64,000 nucleotides of DNA. It comes from Coptis chinensis. Lineage: Eukaryota > Streptophyta > Magnoliopsida > Ranunculales > Ranunculaceae. The notes beneath the pieces are model-generated. The model had not been told where the DNA came from and searched no databases. It worked only from the letters and a program-made list of their open reading frames with translations. A program made the translations under genes and the position numbers. Position 1 is the first letter of the stretch. Each line of letters starts with the position of its first letter. Shown here one piece after another: positions 1 through 10,052 of the stretch. The stretch covers positions 39,920,001-39,984,000 of the forward strand of contig CM027380.1 in NCBI GenBank assembly GCA_015680905.1, read 5' to 3'.

Positions 1-1764
1 TTGGTATCTGTAATGAATATGATAATAATGAATAGTCTACCTACGAAATGAACGATGAATTCACAACGTAAGTAAACTAGAACTTAACAATTTTACGTGG
101 TTGATTATCAAAGTTTCCTACTCTCAAGTCTATCGAAATAGAATGGAGTAACGAATTCGTTCCACTCCTAGTGCTCTAGCATGGATGTTTTCTAATCTAA
201 CTAGTCGTTTTTAAGTCTATGAGAGTTTTACGAAGGGAATTATACTACGATGCAACTACCCACAAGATGCAACTAGTCGGTTATCAGAATACTAAGGGAA
301 TGCTACGTTGATTCTATGATAAGGAGTTAGAGGGGGATTGATTCCACCTTAACTCAACTTAATCCACTAACGACGAATCGTCGTAATCCGAATTGAACTG
401 CTTCGCAGAACAATTGGTTATTCCTAATCCCTAATTATACATGGCATTTCTACCAATTCATAACTAGCATGTGAACAATTAAACCCATTCTCATGGTGAA
501 CTAATCGTCTCTAGAGTGGAATAGAAAATACGACGACTCTACGATAATCGGAATCAAGCTTTCATCAAGGCTTCACAACCCCCTCTAATGGAGGTTTAGC
601 CTTGAATCATTCCGCAATCATTTCCATTTAGATTAAGACTAAACATAATATAAAGCATTGAAATTTACTTAATTTAACAATAATGAAATCTAATTTAATG
701 ACTAAATTGAAATAAGGACAGGAATTGAATTTAGATCTAGAATTGGAATTGACAAAAATCGAAATGGGTAAAGAATACTACTTTATTGATCTAATCAAAT
801 GAAGAACAAGATTCAAGGTTTAATCTAATGAAATGAATTAGATTTGAAACTATACTTAATCAAAACAATTAAATAAAACTAGATCTAGAAGCTATTTTAA
901 TGGCTACTTTCTATTCTAAGCTATCTACTATTTTCTAACTCTTGCTCTTGTGACTGCCATTAACACTGAGTCAAGCTTTTGTTTTTATACATCCAGATCC
1001 AAAAATCGTGCATGGGCTTGGAGCCATGTTTTGGGCCGAGGAATCGGGCCCAAAACCCAATTATTTCAAATCCAAAAGGCCTCTTCAGCTGCAGTTGGCT
1101 TCCACAGACTTTTCGTCCACTTTGCTCCTCTGATTGGGTCAAGGCTTGGACCATTGCAAAGCTCTTTCCGAGCGGTCGTTTTGACATAAGGTAGGCCTCA
1201 TTCCGAGGTCTGAGTCCAAAGATATGGTATTCGGAAGTTCTGCTGACTTTTTCTCCTTTATCTCGCTAAAATGGCACATTTCGGCACATAATGGACTTTG
1301 AAGCCTGAAATGTATAAAAAACACTTAATCAGTATTAACTCTTACTTATTATTCACATAATTGGTCTAACAGTATGATTATTAAGGGGTTAAAACTACAG
1401 TTTTGGGCTCTTATCATGTACCAAGTCCTGTTCCAACATTTGGATCGTTCTTATCGAACCCATCTTTAGGAATGTGTTTGTAACGGTGGAAAGAACCAAT
1501 CAAAGTTGATTGAATTGGCTGTTTTTGGTGCTGCCCTAATCCTAGAATTTGTCTGAATTTTGACGTGAACATTTTTGGGGGTCGAACTTTGGATCCACTC
1601 ATAAACAGGGCTCCAAATTTTATATATTTACATTATTACATATCCATCTCTTAATCTCTTCTAAAGATGTAGTTGGGCCAGGCCTCATGGTATTTGCTCG
1701 GGCTTTTTGAGAATTGGGGATGGGTGAGAAAATTTAGACTTGGATGATCTGAAAATAGAATAAG
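1..1764. other. intergenic, no gene recognised
   Basis: Both strands are dense in stops and the few short open frames overlap each other in several phases. I recognise no protein family, RNA gene or clear repeat end. The stretch could be old retrotransposon sequence, but no termini were seen. Confidence 0.4.
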
Positions 1765-1927
1765 TTTGTGGACAAGCAACTGTTTGCTGTCCACAAGAGC
1801 TCAGTTTCTTATTGGTGGAGTGGCTGCCCAAATAAAACTGTGTTACTGCCTAAAAATACTGTTAAACTGACTGAAAATGGATTTAACCAATAAAAATCTG
1901 CTGTTTGTGGACAAGTCTGTCCACAAA
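1765..1927. repeat. small inverted-repeat element with a hairpin at each end
   Basis: TTTGTGGACA at 1765-1774 pairs with TGTCCACAAA at 1918-1927. Each end is also a hairpin on its own: the left one folds over 1766-1796, and the right one (1904-1927) is a perfect 10-bp stem with a 4-base loop. The AT-rich middle contains nothing coding. This fits a small MITE-like element, but no target duplication was established. Confidence 0.4.
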
Positions 1928-2034
1928 TTCGGACTCATCTGAAAATCTGATGGTGGCAAGGTGAGAGAGAAGGGATGAGAAAGATGAAAGATTGGTTCAT
2001 TTGCTTTGTTCAATAAGATACAAGGTTAAATGAT

Positions 2035-2377
2035 GGGTTAATAAGATACCAATTTATAATAAACTACATCTGTAAACATTATGATTTACCCTCCACTCCA
2101 TCTGACTTCCATCTCAGTTCCGTTAGTATTCTAAAGTTATTCCTCAAAAAAGAGTCATTATTACATTTTGTCTTTTTTTTATTTACACTTGAAAAAGAGT
2201 TGTTGTTAAATACCCATTATACCCTTGGTCAGAGATAATTTTGGTATTATATAGAATAGACTACCAACGGAAAGGGGATGGAAGTCAAACGACGTGGGGG
2301 TAAATCATGATGCTTACAAATGTGGAGGGTTTATTATAAACTGGTGACAAATATGGGAGGTTTAGACAAATTAACCC
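2035..2377. mobile_element. MITE with long terminal inverted repeats (Mutator-type candidate)
   Basis: The ends are GGGTTA and TTAACCC. Roughly 90 bp near each end form an imperfect inverted repeat: the left end contains TTTATAATAAAC and GACTTCCATC, and both reappear in reverse complement on the right. The flanks TTAAATGAT (2026-2034) and TTAAATCGT (2378-2386) match at 7 of 9 bases, the duplication size expected of Mutator-like elements. No coding capacity is seen. Confidence 0.6.
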
Positions 2378-2698
2378 TTAAATCGTTCTACTTGATAACA
2401 AAGTTAGTAAAGCTCCTTCAAATTAAGCTTTCTCCCAGACTCTCCATAAGATGCCCCACTCGACATTTTTAATATGCAATTTAGCATTTTAACCAAACAT
2501 ATTTTTGTCAGGCATCCATAATTTGGACTTGGATCAAATGCCCCCCCTTACACAATTTCACCCACAATAAGTGAATTGACTACAATTTTATTGGCATCTG
2601 GATTTTGGCGTGTATACAACACAAAAAGTAAATACGGAAAAGATGTACCTACGGGCCCACTATGTTATGACCAAATAATGGTTCGGGCTAAGTAGTTA

Positions 2699-3201
2699 GA
2701 GCATCTTTAGGAGAGAAACCAATAAAATACCAAATATTTAAACCAAACTAAATACCAAACCAAAAAAACACCAACCAACTTCAGGAGCGATATCAAATAA
2801 TTGGCATCAAATCACGCGGTTTTGGATAAACCGCACAGTATAGCCCAAGCAGCTTTCGCAAAACCGCACCACAGAAGCCCAAGCCCACGCGGTTTTCCAA
2901 AAATCGCGCGATATGTCGCACATTAACTTTTTTCTTTCTTCTCTTTTCAAATCTCTTGCGCGGTTTTCGCAAAACTATGTGCTTGAAGCCCACACTCTAG
3001 CCCAAGCCCATGCGGTGTTCAAAAAACCCCGCGATATAAATTTGATACAGCACCAAAACAAATACCAAATTTTGGCAGATTTGGTGTTTTTTTTTTTTTG
3101 TTTTCATCAACATGTGTCTCTCCTGAAGATGAAAAAACACCAAATTAATTATTGAAAAATTGGTGTTTGATGTTAGGATAGTGTCTCACCTAAAGATGCT
3201 C
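2699..3201. mobile_element. Tourist/PIF-Harbinger-type MITE
   Basis: The terminal inverted repeat GAGCATCTTTAGG is perfect over 13 bp at both ends, and the element is flanked by the trinucleotide TTA (2696-2698 and 3202-3204), the usual PIF/Harbinger target duplication. The interior has several copies of a GCGGTTTT-like motif in both orientations and an AT-rich right half. The short open frames inside are not genes. At 503 bp it is a typical non-autonomous element. Confidence 0.75.
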
Positions 3202-3297
3202 TTAGTAGTTAGTACCAAATGCCAAGGGCCCAGGATGAGGTCCTTTTAGAAGAAAAAATAAGTAAAAAGGGCAGTACAATGACCAGGGAGTGCGAGA

Positions 3298-4743
3298 GTG
3301 GAATTGGAAATGACGAAGAGCCTTCCATATGAGGTGGTAGCTGAGATACTATATCGTGGTTGCCAGTCAAATATTTGTTCCAGGTCAGGTGCCAGTCCAA
3401 CTACTCTAGCCTTTTTGCTTCTAGGTGAACATAGACATAATGACATGGTAAGGACTAAGGACCCTCTTTCACCACGTGGAACTTACAACATCACCTAATA
3501 ACAACTCAATAGAGTTCGAATCTCCAATTGACACGTATTTTAGTATGGTTGGTGGTATTTGTAGGCTTGTTGTGTTTAGCCTATAAGCTGAAAGATAATT
3601 AGTTTGATTTGTACGTATGGCCGCTCACCAAAGAACACATTGCCATCCCATCTCCACCACCTATTCCATCTCACTTTCGTACTCGTGATACGATTACCCA
3701 GTTTGCTTTTGGTTTTCATCAAGGCACTAACAAGTATAAGATATTAAGGATTGCTTCTAATTTTTCTCTTTATGAGAATAACCGTTTAGAAAAAGATTTC
3801 CAAACACATGTTAATGTGTACATGCACTTTAGGAGGCACTGGCTTGTGGAAACTTCTAGATGAGGTCTCCTACTTTATCTACACTTAGCAACTAAGCCTT
3901 TTGTCAGTTCTTCGAATTTATTGTTTCTTTCGAAATCAAGAGTGAGGTTTTCCAAGAGATACCACTGCCTAAGGAAGTGACCTACAATGCAGTGGTTGGG
4001 GAACTAGGTGGAATGTTTTGTATTTTCAGTCCACATCTCAGAGTAAAGGTTGAGGTATGGGTCATGAAAGATTATTGGTGCATGTGTGGTAGGTTCTTGG
4101 ACAAAAGTTTGTGATATTGGAAGACCAGATATATTCAGGGCGTCATTTTACATGGAACCACTAGGTTTTGCACACAGTGCGTGGAAAAGTTATACAAGCC
4201 CGTTATATGAACTCCAAATGAACTCCACCATCAAAAGTGGATTTATAAGATGAATTGAGGGCTGATTTTTAGTGAAAATAGTCTTCTCATAATAGAGAAT
4301 TTTTCTACAAAAAATCAGCCCAAACGAAAATATTTAACTTTGTCAAAAGTTGTTTTGAAATTTGAAAAATCTGGACCGTTGGATAATTTTATAACACTGT
4401 AAGCAAATTTTGATACATCTAGACATCTTCAAATGTGCTGATTTTTTCTAAGGATGATCTATATTGTGGGAAGAACATCTCCACCAAAAATCAGCTTCTA
4501 ATTCATTGTTTTTCATGCTGTAGTTTATTTGGAGTTCGTTTAAGTGGAGTTCATATAACTGGCAGGAAAGTTATAATGAGGAAAAATATGTGGGAAATGC
4601 TCTTGTATAACATGAAAACCAACTCAATCAAGACACTTGCTAAGTTTGGCTTTCGGTTTTCCAGAGCATACATCCACTTACATAGGAAGTCTTGTCTCAC
4701 TAGGAGTACGTTATCAATGGGGTCAGCAGTCAGACGCACATAG
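3298..4743 (+). pseudogene. F-box / F-box-associated domain protein pseudogene
   Basis: The first codons read as an F-box start (KSLPYEVVAEILYR), but the rest of the F-box is lost after about 20 residues. Further on, in different frames, come F-box-associated (FBA) pieces: FAFGFHQGTNKYKILRI near 3700, then, reading across frames, a region like VFQEIPLPKEVTYNAVVGEL near 3950 and a piece ending MEPLGF near 4165. A final piece (MRKNMWEMLLYNMKTNSIK) lies at 4576-4640. Family members act as substrate adaptors of SCF ubiquitin ligases. Stops, frameshifts and an inserted MITE at 4195-4566 show it is dead. A related remnant lies at 51170-51860. Confidence 0.75.
4195..4566. mobile_element. Mutator-type MITE inserted in the F-box pseudogene
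   Basis: Perfect 9-bp target duplications, AAAGTTATA, lie at 4186-4194 and 4567-4575. The terminal inverted repeats share GTTATATGAACTCC, with an imperfect outer seven bases. No coding capacity is present. The interior carries CTGGACCGTTGGATAA, a motif shared with the intronic MITE at 56361-56740. Removing the 372 bp rejoins the F-box-associated sequence on either side. Confidence 0.85.
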
Positions 4744-5499
4744 ATGGATATAGGGAGGTGCGTGTGGGGGCAGTCACACTCTCTGTGATTAGAAAGCTCC
4801 ATTACCACATAACTAATTGTCTAGAAAAACCTTCAAACTATAAATACTTGCATCCCCCAATTTTTTTTTGCAAACTTCCACTACCGCGCACACTCCAAAA
4901 TTTTCACAACTATAGTGAGAATATAATCAACAAAAAAATAGTATTAAAAAAAACTAATAAAAAATATTCTAATAAACCAACATTTTTTTTACTTCTCTTT
5001 TTGCCCTTACAAAATTATCATTTATTATTTATTTTGAGTCCAAAACCATTAAAAATGGACAAATGTGTGTTTGAATATTTGATGGGTTAACGAGACTAAA
5101 ACAAATATCCAAAGGCCCAAAGCCCAACCGATCAGTTTATAGACTAAACCAAATATCTAAAGGCCCAAAGCCCAACTGATCAGTTTGTATAATTTTAATC
5201 AGCACGCTTGTCCTAATCAAATATCATTAATACTGAACAGTGAAGTATGCTCTCAGTGAAACACGTCAGCCCCTTTTTTTTCTCACCTCAACTTTTACAA
5301 TGATTCGCCGGAAAAAAAACAAACAAACAAACAAACAAACTCACGGCCTAGTTTTGGGAACTATTCGTGTAACAATCCGAAATAAAAGAAAAGGAGAAAT
5401 AAACCTTTCGTCAAAACTCAAAACCCCACCCCGACATTTACCAAAAAAAAAAAAAAAAAGCTTGATAAACAATACATCAAAAGGGCTTTAGGCTTTAGC
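4744..5499. other. intergenic, AT-rich; upstream region of the SUVH-like remnant
   Basis: No gene is seen. There is a short direct repeat of CCAAAGGCCCAAAGCCCAAC-like sequence at about 5108-5175, an (AAAC)n run at about 5318-5340 and an A run near 5442-5459. The right end is the putative promoter of the SUVH-like remnant. Confidence 0.45.
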
Positions 5500-5507
5500 T
5501 ATAAAAG
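5500..5507 (+). promoter_or_regulatory. candidate TATA box of the SUVH-like remnant
   Basis: TATAAAAG lies about 240 bp upstream of the first ATG of the SUVH-like reading frame. A CAG|GTTCGG junction follows at 5560-5565 and a pyrimidine-rich stretch ending GACCAG at about 5698, so a 5'-UTR intron is plausible. It may be the original promoter of the parent gene. Confidence 0.45.
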
Positions 5508-5738
5508 CCACCCAACAACAACGACTCTGATCACTAAAACCTTGGATGCTTCCACAAAACAGGTTCGGTCTCTTCTTTTCACTTTTTATATATCAAGTGT
5601 TTTCATTTTTGTCATTTTGATTCCATTTATTATATACATATTTTTTTTTTGCAATGATCGTTGAAATAGACTTAAGCCCATTTTTTGGTTTGACCAGTTG
5701 TTAATTAAAAATGGGAAAGTGATTAGTGGGGTTTGTAA

Positions 5739-7070
5739 ATGATGGGGCATAAAGTAAATGGTAATGTAGTTATGATGAAAAGATTGTTAGAAAATGGTGA
5801 AAATGGTGGTTTTGGATTAGATGTTCAGTCTTATAAGTTTAAGAGAAGGAATGTGTCGTCCAAGAGGGATTTTCCCAAAGGGTGTGGGCGATTTGCAGCG
5901 CCGGTTGGTAAGAATTTGAATGGGAATGGAGGCATTGAGAAATTGGAAGAGGAGGAAGAAGGTGTACCTGCAACTTCTTTGGAGAATTTGGAACTAATGT
6001 CTGTAGATACACTACGGTAAAACCTATAAAAGCTTCAAATTCTGGAAAGGAAGACGTGTCAAAGAACTTGCATAGAACCAAATTGTCTGACCACTTGAAT
6101 GATACAGATGAGCCTGCTTCCAAAGATTTGCAGAGAAATGCTTCTACGTCTGAAGAGAAAGAGCTAACAAGTAGTCTGGCGGTGAAATTACCGATGGACT
6201 CTGTTATACCTGACAGATCAGTAAAGCTAGAGATATCAGATGACACTAAAACATCTATTTCTGCTGACGTCTTAACGAGAAGAATTGTAACACATGCTAA
6301 TTCAGAAAGTCGTCAAACCTCGGCCGATTCTTTTAACAATGGGAGTAAGTTGAAACAAGGAGACACAGAGAGAACCAGTGCTAAGACTTCACTGGGAAAT
6401 GATATGTCTTAATATGATCTCAGGTATAGTGGGGTTGGCATATCTGGGGGAAAATTAGGTATGGAGTTTGTGAAACTCAAGAATATCATGAATTGTAAGA
6501 GGAAGTTTCCTGAGAAGTCTTCAAGTGAAAGTCCTGGTATAAGGCAATCACAAGGGAAAGGTTTCGAATCTGAGGATAGGGTGATAGTGTACTCTCTAAT
6601 GGCTAAACAAAATTGCCCGTGGAGGCAAGGAAAGAAGACCTTTAATAAACCAGTGAGCCATAATCAATTTCAAGTGGAAGAAAGGCAAGGAAAGAAGACC
6701 TCAAACCCTTTGAGTGGTAATCAATCTCAAGTGGTAGAGGCAAGGAAAGAAGACCTCAAACCCCTCGAGTGGTAATCAATCTCAAGTGGTAGAGATGCAA
6801 GGAAAGAAGAACTCAAACCTATTGAGTGGTAATCAATCTCAAGTGGTGGAAATGCAAGGAAAGAATATCTCACAACCTGTAATTCATAATCAACACAAAA
6901 TGGAAGAACATGTTGGTTCGGAATTATCTGAGGATCGGGAGATGGTCATGGCCCTAATGGCTACACCGAACTCCCATGGCGGCATGGAAAGCATGGAAAG
7001 CGGCCTTTTAAAGCTCCAGCAAGCCATCCAAAGTAAAGTAGCAAGTATCTCTGCTAAGAGAATTTTGTGA
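5739..7070 (+). pseudogene. SUVH5/6-like histone H3K9 methyltransferase, N-terminal remnant
   Basis: The signature pieces are KRRNVSSKRDFPKGCG near 5840-5890, MEFVKLKNIMNCKRKFPEKS from 6461, and EDRVIVYSLMAKQNCPWRQGK from about 6572 with a degenerate second copy near 6930. I recall these from the N-terminal part of plant SUVH5/6 H3K9 methyltransferases. The reading frame breaks after 6020 (frameshift), at a TAA (6410-6412) and at a 2-nt loss inside a tandem repeat near 6738. No SRA, pre-SET or SET domain is visible downstream, so no catalytic function is possible. It could still be transcribed from the TATA box at 5500. Confidence 0.7.
6626..6911 (+). repeat. coding minisatellite, five units of about 57 bp
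   Basis: Units start with CAAGGAAAGAA at 6626, 6686, 6741, 6798 and 6855, with spacings of 60, 55, 57 and 57 bp. In frame, a unit encodes about 19 residues of the form QGKK-SN-LSGNQSQVVEM. The 55-bp unit is two bases short and shifts the reading frame. The array lies inside the SUVH-like remnant, just after its PWRQGK motif. Confidence 0.85.
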
Positions 7071-7513
7071 ACCTTTTGTCAATTCATTCTTTCGCCTCTC
7101 TCAACAACAAAATATCTTTCAATTCAGATGGTAACAATGATCTCGAGCACTCCAACACCATTAAATCACTGATCTTTTGTAGTATCAAGCTTCCAATTCC
7201 GGTGAGTGTGCTGAAAGGATGTGCTTCTGTCAATGAAAACAATAAACCTCTCGAGTTCGCTTCCATTCTCAACAAAACCCTTCAACCTACCAACCCAAAA
7301 AAAATAGCAAAAGACTCTTCGTCAAAATCCCACCCAATCAATTCTATTTTTTTTTAAACCCTCTCAATTTTTCTTTGTCATCAGAGATTGATCAATTGAT
7401 TACTCTGCTCAACGAAACCAAAAATAATATCATGGCTAAAGTTGTTAGAAACTTTTCTAAAAATGTTCACTCTCTCACGCTCACAAAATTAGTAAGTTGC
7501 TAAAAACCGCAAG

Positions 7514-7516
<3 letters not shown>

Positions 7517-7549
<33 letters not shown>

Positions 7550-7550
7550 C
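7517..7550. repeat. (TC)17 microsatellite
   Basis: An uninterrupted TC dinucleotide run. Confidence 0.95.
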
Positions 7551-7704
7551 CAACTATCATCACATCTTTAATTGATCTTTCTTTTTAACTCTTGAATCAA
7601 AGAAGAACCCTCATCATCTTCATTTATGTTTAGTTTTATCTTGCACTGAATCTATTGAAGATATTATGTGGTTGGTGGGCGTGAAGAAGAATTTGGAAGT
7701 TGAT

Positions 7705-7707
<3 letters not shown>

Positions 7708-7744
<37 letters not shown>
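7708..7744. repeat. T37 homopolymer
   Basis: An uninterrupted T run; it may mark the poly(A) end of a minus-strand retroelement, but no target duplication was seen. Confidence 0.9.
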
Positions 7745-7745
<1 letters not shown>

Positions 7746-8719
7746 AAGAGACGGACTAGGCATGTTAGATGGGAACAATGGAGAAGCTAGCGACGAGGGC
7801 TTTGGAGAAAAAAGAGTAGAGTAAATTTGGTAGTCTTTTCACAGCTGTAAAATTTTGGTGACAGACCTTGACATTTGCTAATAGAAATTTGAAATACTGT
7901 ATTGAGGAGTGAGAAATGCAACTACCAAACCATACCCTAGCTACCTGAAAACAAGTTCTTTGAGAAAAAGATGAATGAAGATGAGGGAGGAGGGCTATTG
8001 ATTTGAACAAAAAATAATGGCATCCTTTATCTTACCCAAACCAACATCGTAAATGGATTACTGCACAAACTAATGCTCAAAAGCAGCGTGTGTTGAAGAA
8101 GTTGCCAGAGAGGTATACCCCCTTTCACTTAATTTAGCTTCCTAACTTATTGGTTGAATGTGAATCGTTATTGTTTGAGCGTGTGTATTATGTTTGCTCA
8201 GGAACAGGAGTTTTCAGACAAAGTGCATTAATCTCTAAGAAGAGAAAGGAGGTATACCCCCTTTCCATAGTTTAGGTCTCAATTCATTCAATTCAACATG
8301 ATTAGTTGCTATTGATTATAATGCAATCTCCCAGGAGTTAGTCGATAGTATGTTAATTCATTTTTTATTTCCTTGGCAGATACAAGAATTGCTTTGTAGC
8401 ATTAAAGGTGTCGTCTTGCTTGGCCTGGTTTGTTCAAATTTCTGCGCTTCTTTTTTATCTTTTGATTTGTATGTGTTTTTATCTTTTGATTTGTATGTGT
8501 TTTTGAAGCAAACTGCTTTGGTCTTCTTCCTCTCAGTTCATTTTATGGTATATCTTCTCCTCATCTCAAATCCAAGTTGTTTTTTTGGTAGAAAAAGTTA
8601 ATCCACATCTTCCCCTCCTCTCAAATCCAAGTATTCAAAAAATTTATCGCCTCCATTCTTCATGACTTCACAATTTGAATCGATCAATTGAAAAGATTTA
8701 ATCTTTTATTGATTGGCAG

Positions 8720-8967
8720 AGTATGCATTTAAGGCAGTAAAGTTGGCTGGTATAACTTCGATTGGTGTTCGAGGGAAGGATTCCGTATGTGTTATCACTC
8801 AAAAGAAAGTATTATTTGTTTCATTGATTGTGTTATTAATTTGAATGGGCTGAGTTTATTGGAATGTGTTTGTGTGTTTTTTCAGGACAAACTTCTGGAT
8901 CAAACGAGTGTGACTCATCTTTTCCTAATTACTAAGTGCCTTGGATTACTAGCTACTGGCATGACAG
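8720..8967 (+). pseudogene. 20S proteasome subunit alpha-6 (PAA-type) gene fragment, two exons
   Basis: After a CAG acceptor, 8720-8808 encodes [20 protein letters not shown] and then [10 protein letters not shown]. After another CAG acceptor, 8886-8967 encodes DKLLDQTSVTHLFLITKCLG and then LLATGMT before GT. This is the N-terminal part of the plant alpha-6 subunit of the 20S core as I recall it. The first exon (MSRGSGAG-type start) and all later exons are missing. Intron-exon structure is retained, so the copy came from DNA and not from mRNA. Non-functional. Confidence 0.85.
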
Positions 8968-9947
8968 GTATTGTTTTGTGCTTTCGTTCTGCGTGAGTAG
9001 TGATTAGTAGTTTATTGATTCTAAGAATTGGGTTTATGCACTTTCAAACCTATGTTGTTGGGATACACTTTCTTTTTTCAATTTTGCTATACTATTTTTT
9101 TTCTATGCAAATTGATGTAATCAAGTGACATGGGTTTTTATCCATAAGTGAATTAAATTAATATGTCGGGTTCCGCCTTCAATATATGAATTCAGTTGAA
9201 TGCTTGGCAATGCCCAATAGCAAGATGTTAGAATGTCCAGTGCCTAAGTCCACATGATGTACTAATAGGTAGCATTGAGATCGGGTGTCCAAGCCAATCA
9301 TTTTCGACAGGTTATGGTCAAGGCATCAACAACCTACATGGAATATGATAGTGTCAATGTGGATTTGTTCCGGTTACTATTCTCTCTTTTTCTATTTGTT
9401 GAATGTGTTGTATAAATTTCTCCAGTAAACTTAAAATTTTAGATATTTTTCTTAATTGTATAAATTGATATTCTTTTAATTAATCAAGCTATTTTTTCCG
9501 GTATTTTATTGATTTTTTACCTGTTTTGAATACAAATTTTAATAATTTAGATCTTAAAATTCTTTAACATGTTAGTGATATATATACTATGTTTTGTCTA
9601 AAACAAACTGGTCAAAAGGAGTTTAAGAGGTTCTATTTTCTTCAATATAAAGTTGGGTTCGTTTGACATTCCAATAGAGGACCAATTTATTCAGGGATAA
9701 ATTAAAACTATAAATTCACATTCACAAAACTAGTGTCTCTAAAATAGCCTGTAATTAGAATTATTCAGCATTACTATGCAAATTGCATGTGTTTTGGTGT
9801 GTGTTGTTTTTAGAATTTCAAATTTTGTGATGTACAGAAATGCATCCTCATTAAGTCCTATTGAATTAGCTCAGATGTTAAAGGAGGAGAGAGGTGTTTC
9901 CTTCTACCAAAGGAAATTCAGTTTTGTTGCTTGGTGGAACAAATTGT
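8968..9947. other. no gene recognised between two gene fragments
   Basis: AT-rich sequence, with long A/T runs at 9400-9620. Nothing coding is recognised and no transposon end could be placed here. Confidence 0.4.
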
Positions 9948-10052
9948 TTGAATGTGGGAAGAAAGGCCTTTCTGTTAAGCCAAAAGTGGGAGATGCTTTG
10001 CTGTTCTGGAGCATGTGGCCTAATGCTATTCTAGATCCATCAAGTTTGCATG
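9948..10052 (+). pseudogene. prolyl 4-hydroxylase exon fragment
   Basis: The frame reads ECGKKGLSVKPKVGDALLFW followed by SMWPNAILDPSSLHG, then a GT donor at 10053. This matches the conserved segment between the two Fe-binding histidines of plant prolyl 4-hydroxylases (2-oxoglutarate dioxygenases acting on secreted proteins), as recalled. The following exon (GGCPVIKGNKWS-type) and the catalytic N-terminal half were not found nearby. Isolated single-exon remnant. Confidence 0.8.

Larger units (their letters stand above)
7071..8719. other. no intact gene; simple repeats and partial duplications
   Basis: The stretch holds a (TC)17 microsatellite at 7517-7550 and a T37 run at 7708-7744. A short segment near 7126-7170 recurs at 14072-14118. 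AGGTATACCCCCTTTC-like sequence occurs twice, near 8111 and 8250, each following an exon-like stretch. DLYVFLSFDLYVFL near 8460-8505 is a local duplication. I recognise no gene here. Confidence 0.5.

Noticed and set aside
2793..3155. Open frames inside the Tourist-type MITE
   Set aside because: They lie within a non-autonomous element built of repeated motifs and have no protein similarity that I recognise.
5839..6246. 135-codon minus-strand open frame
   Set aside because: It is the reverse of the SUVH-like coding remnant and has no recognised family.
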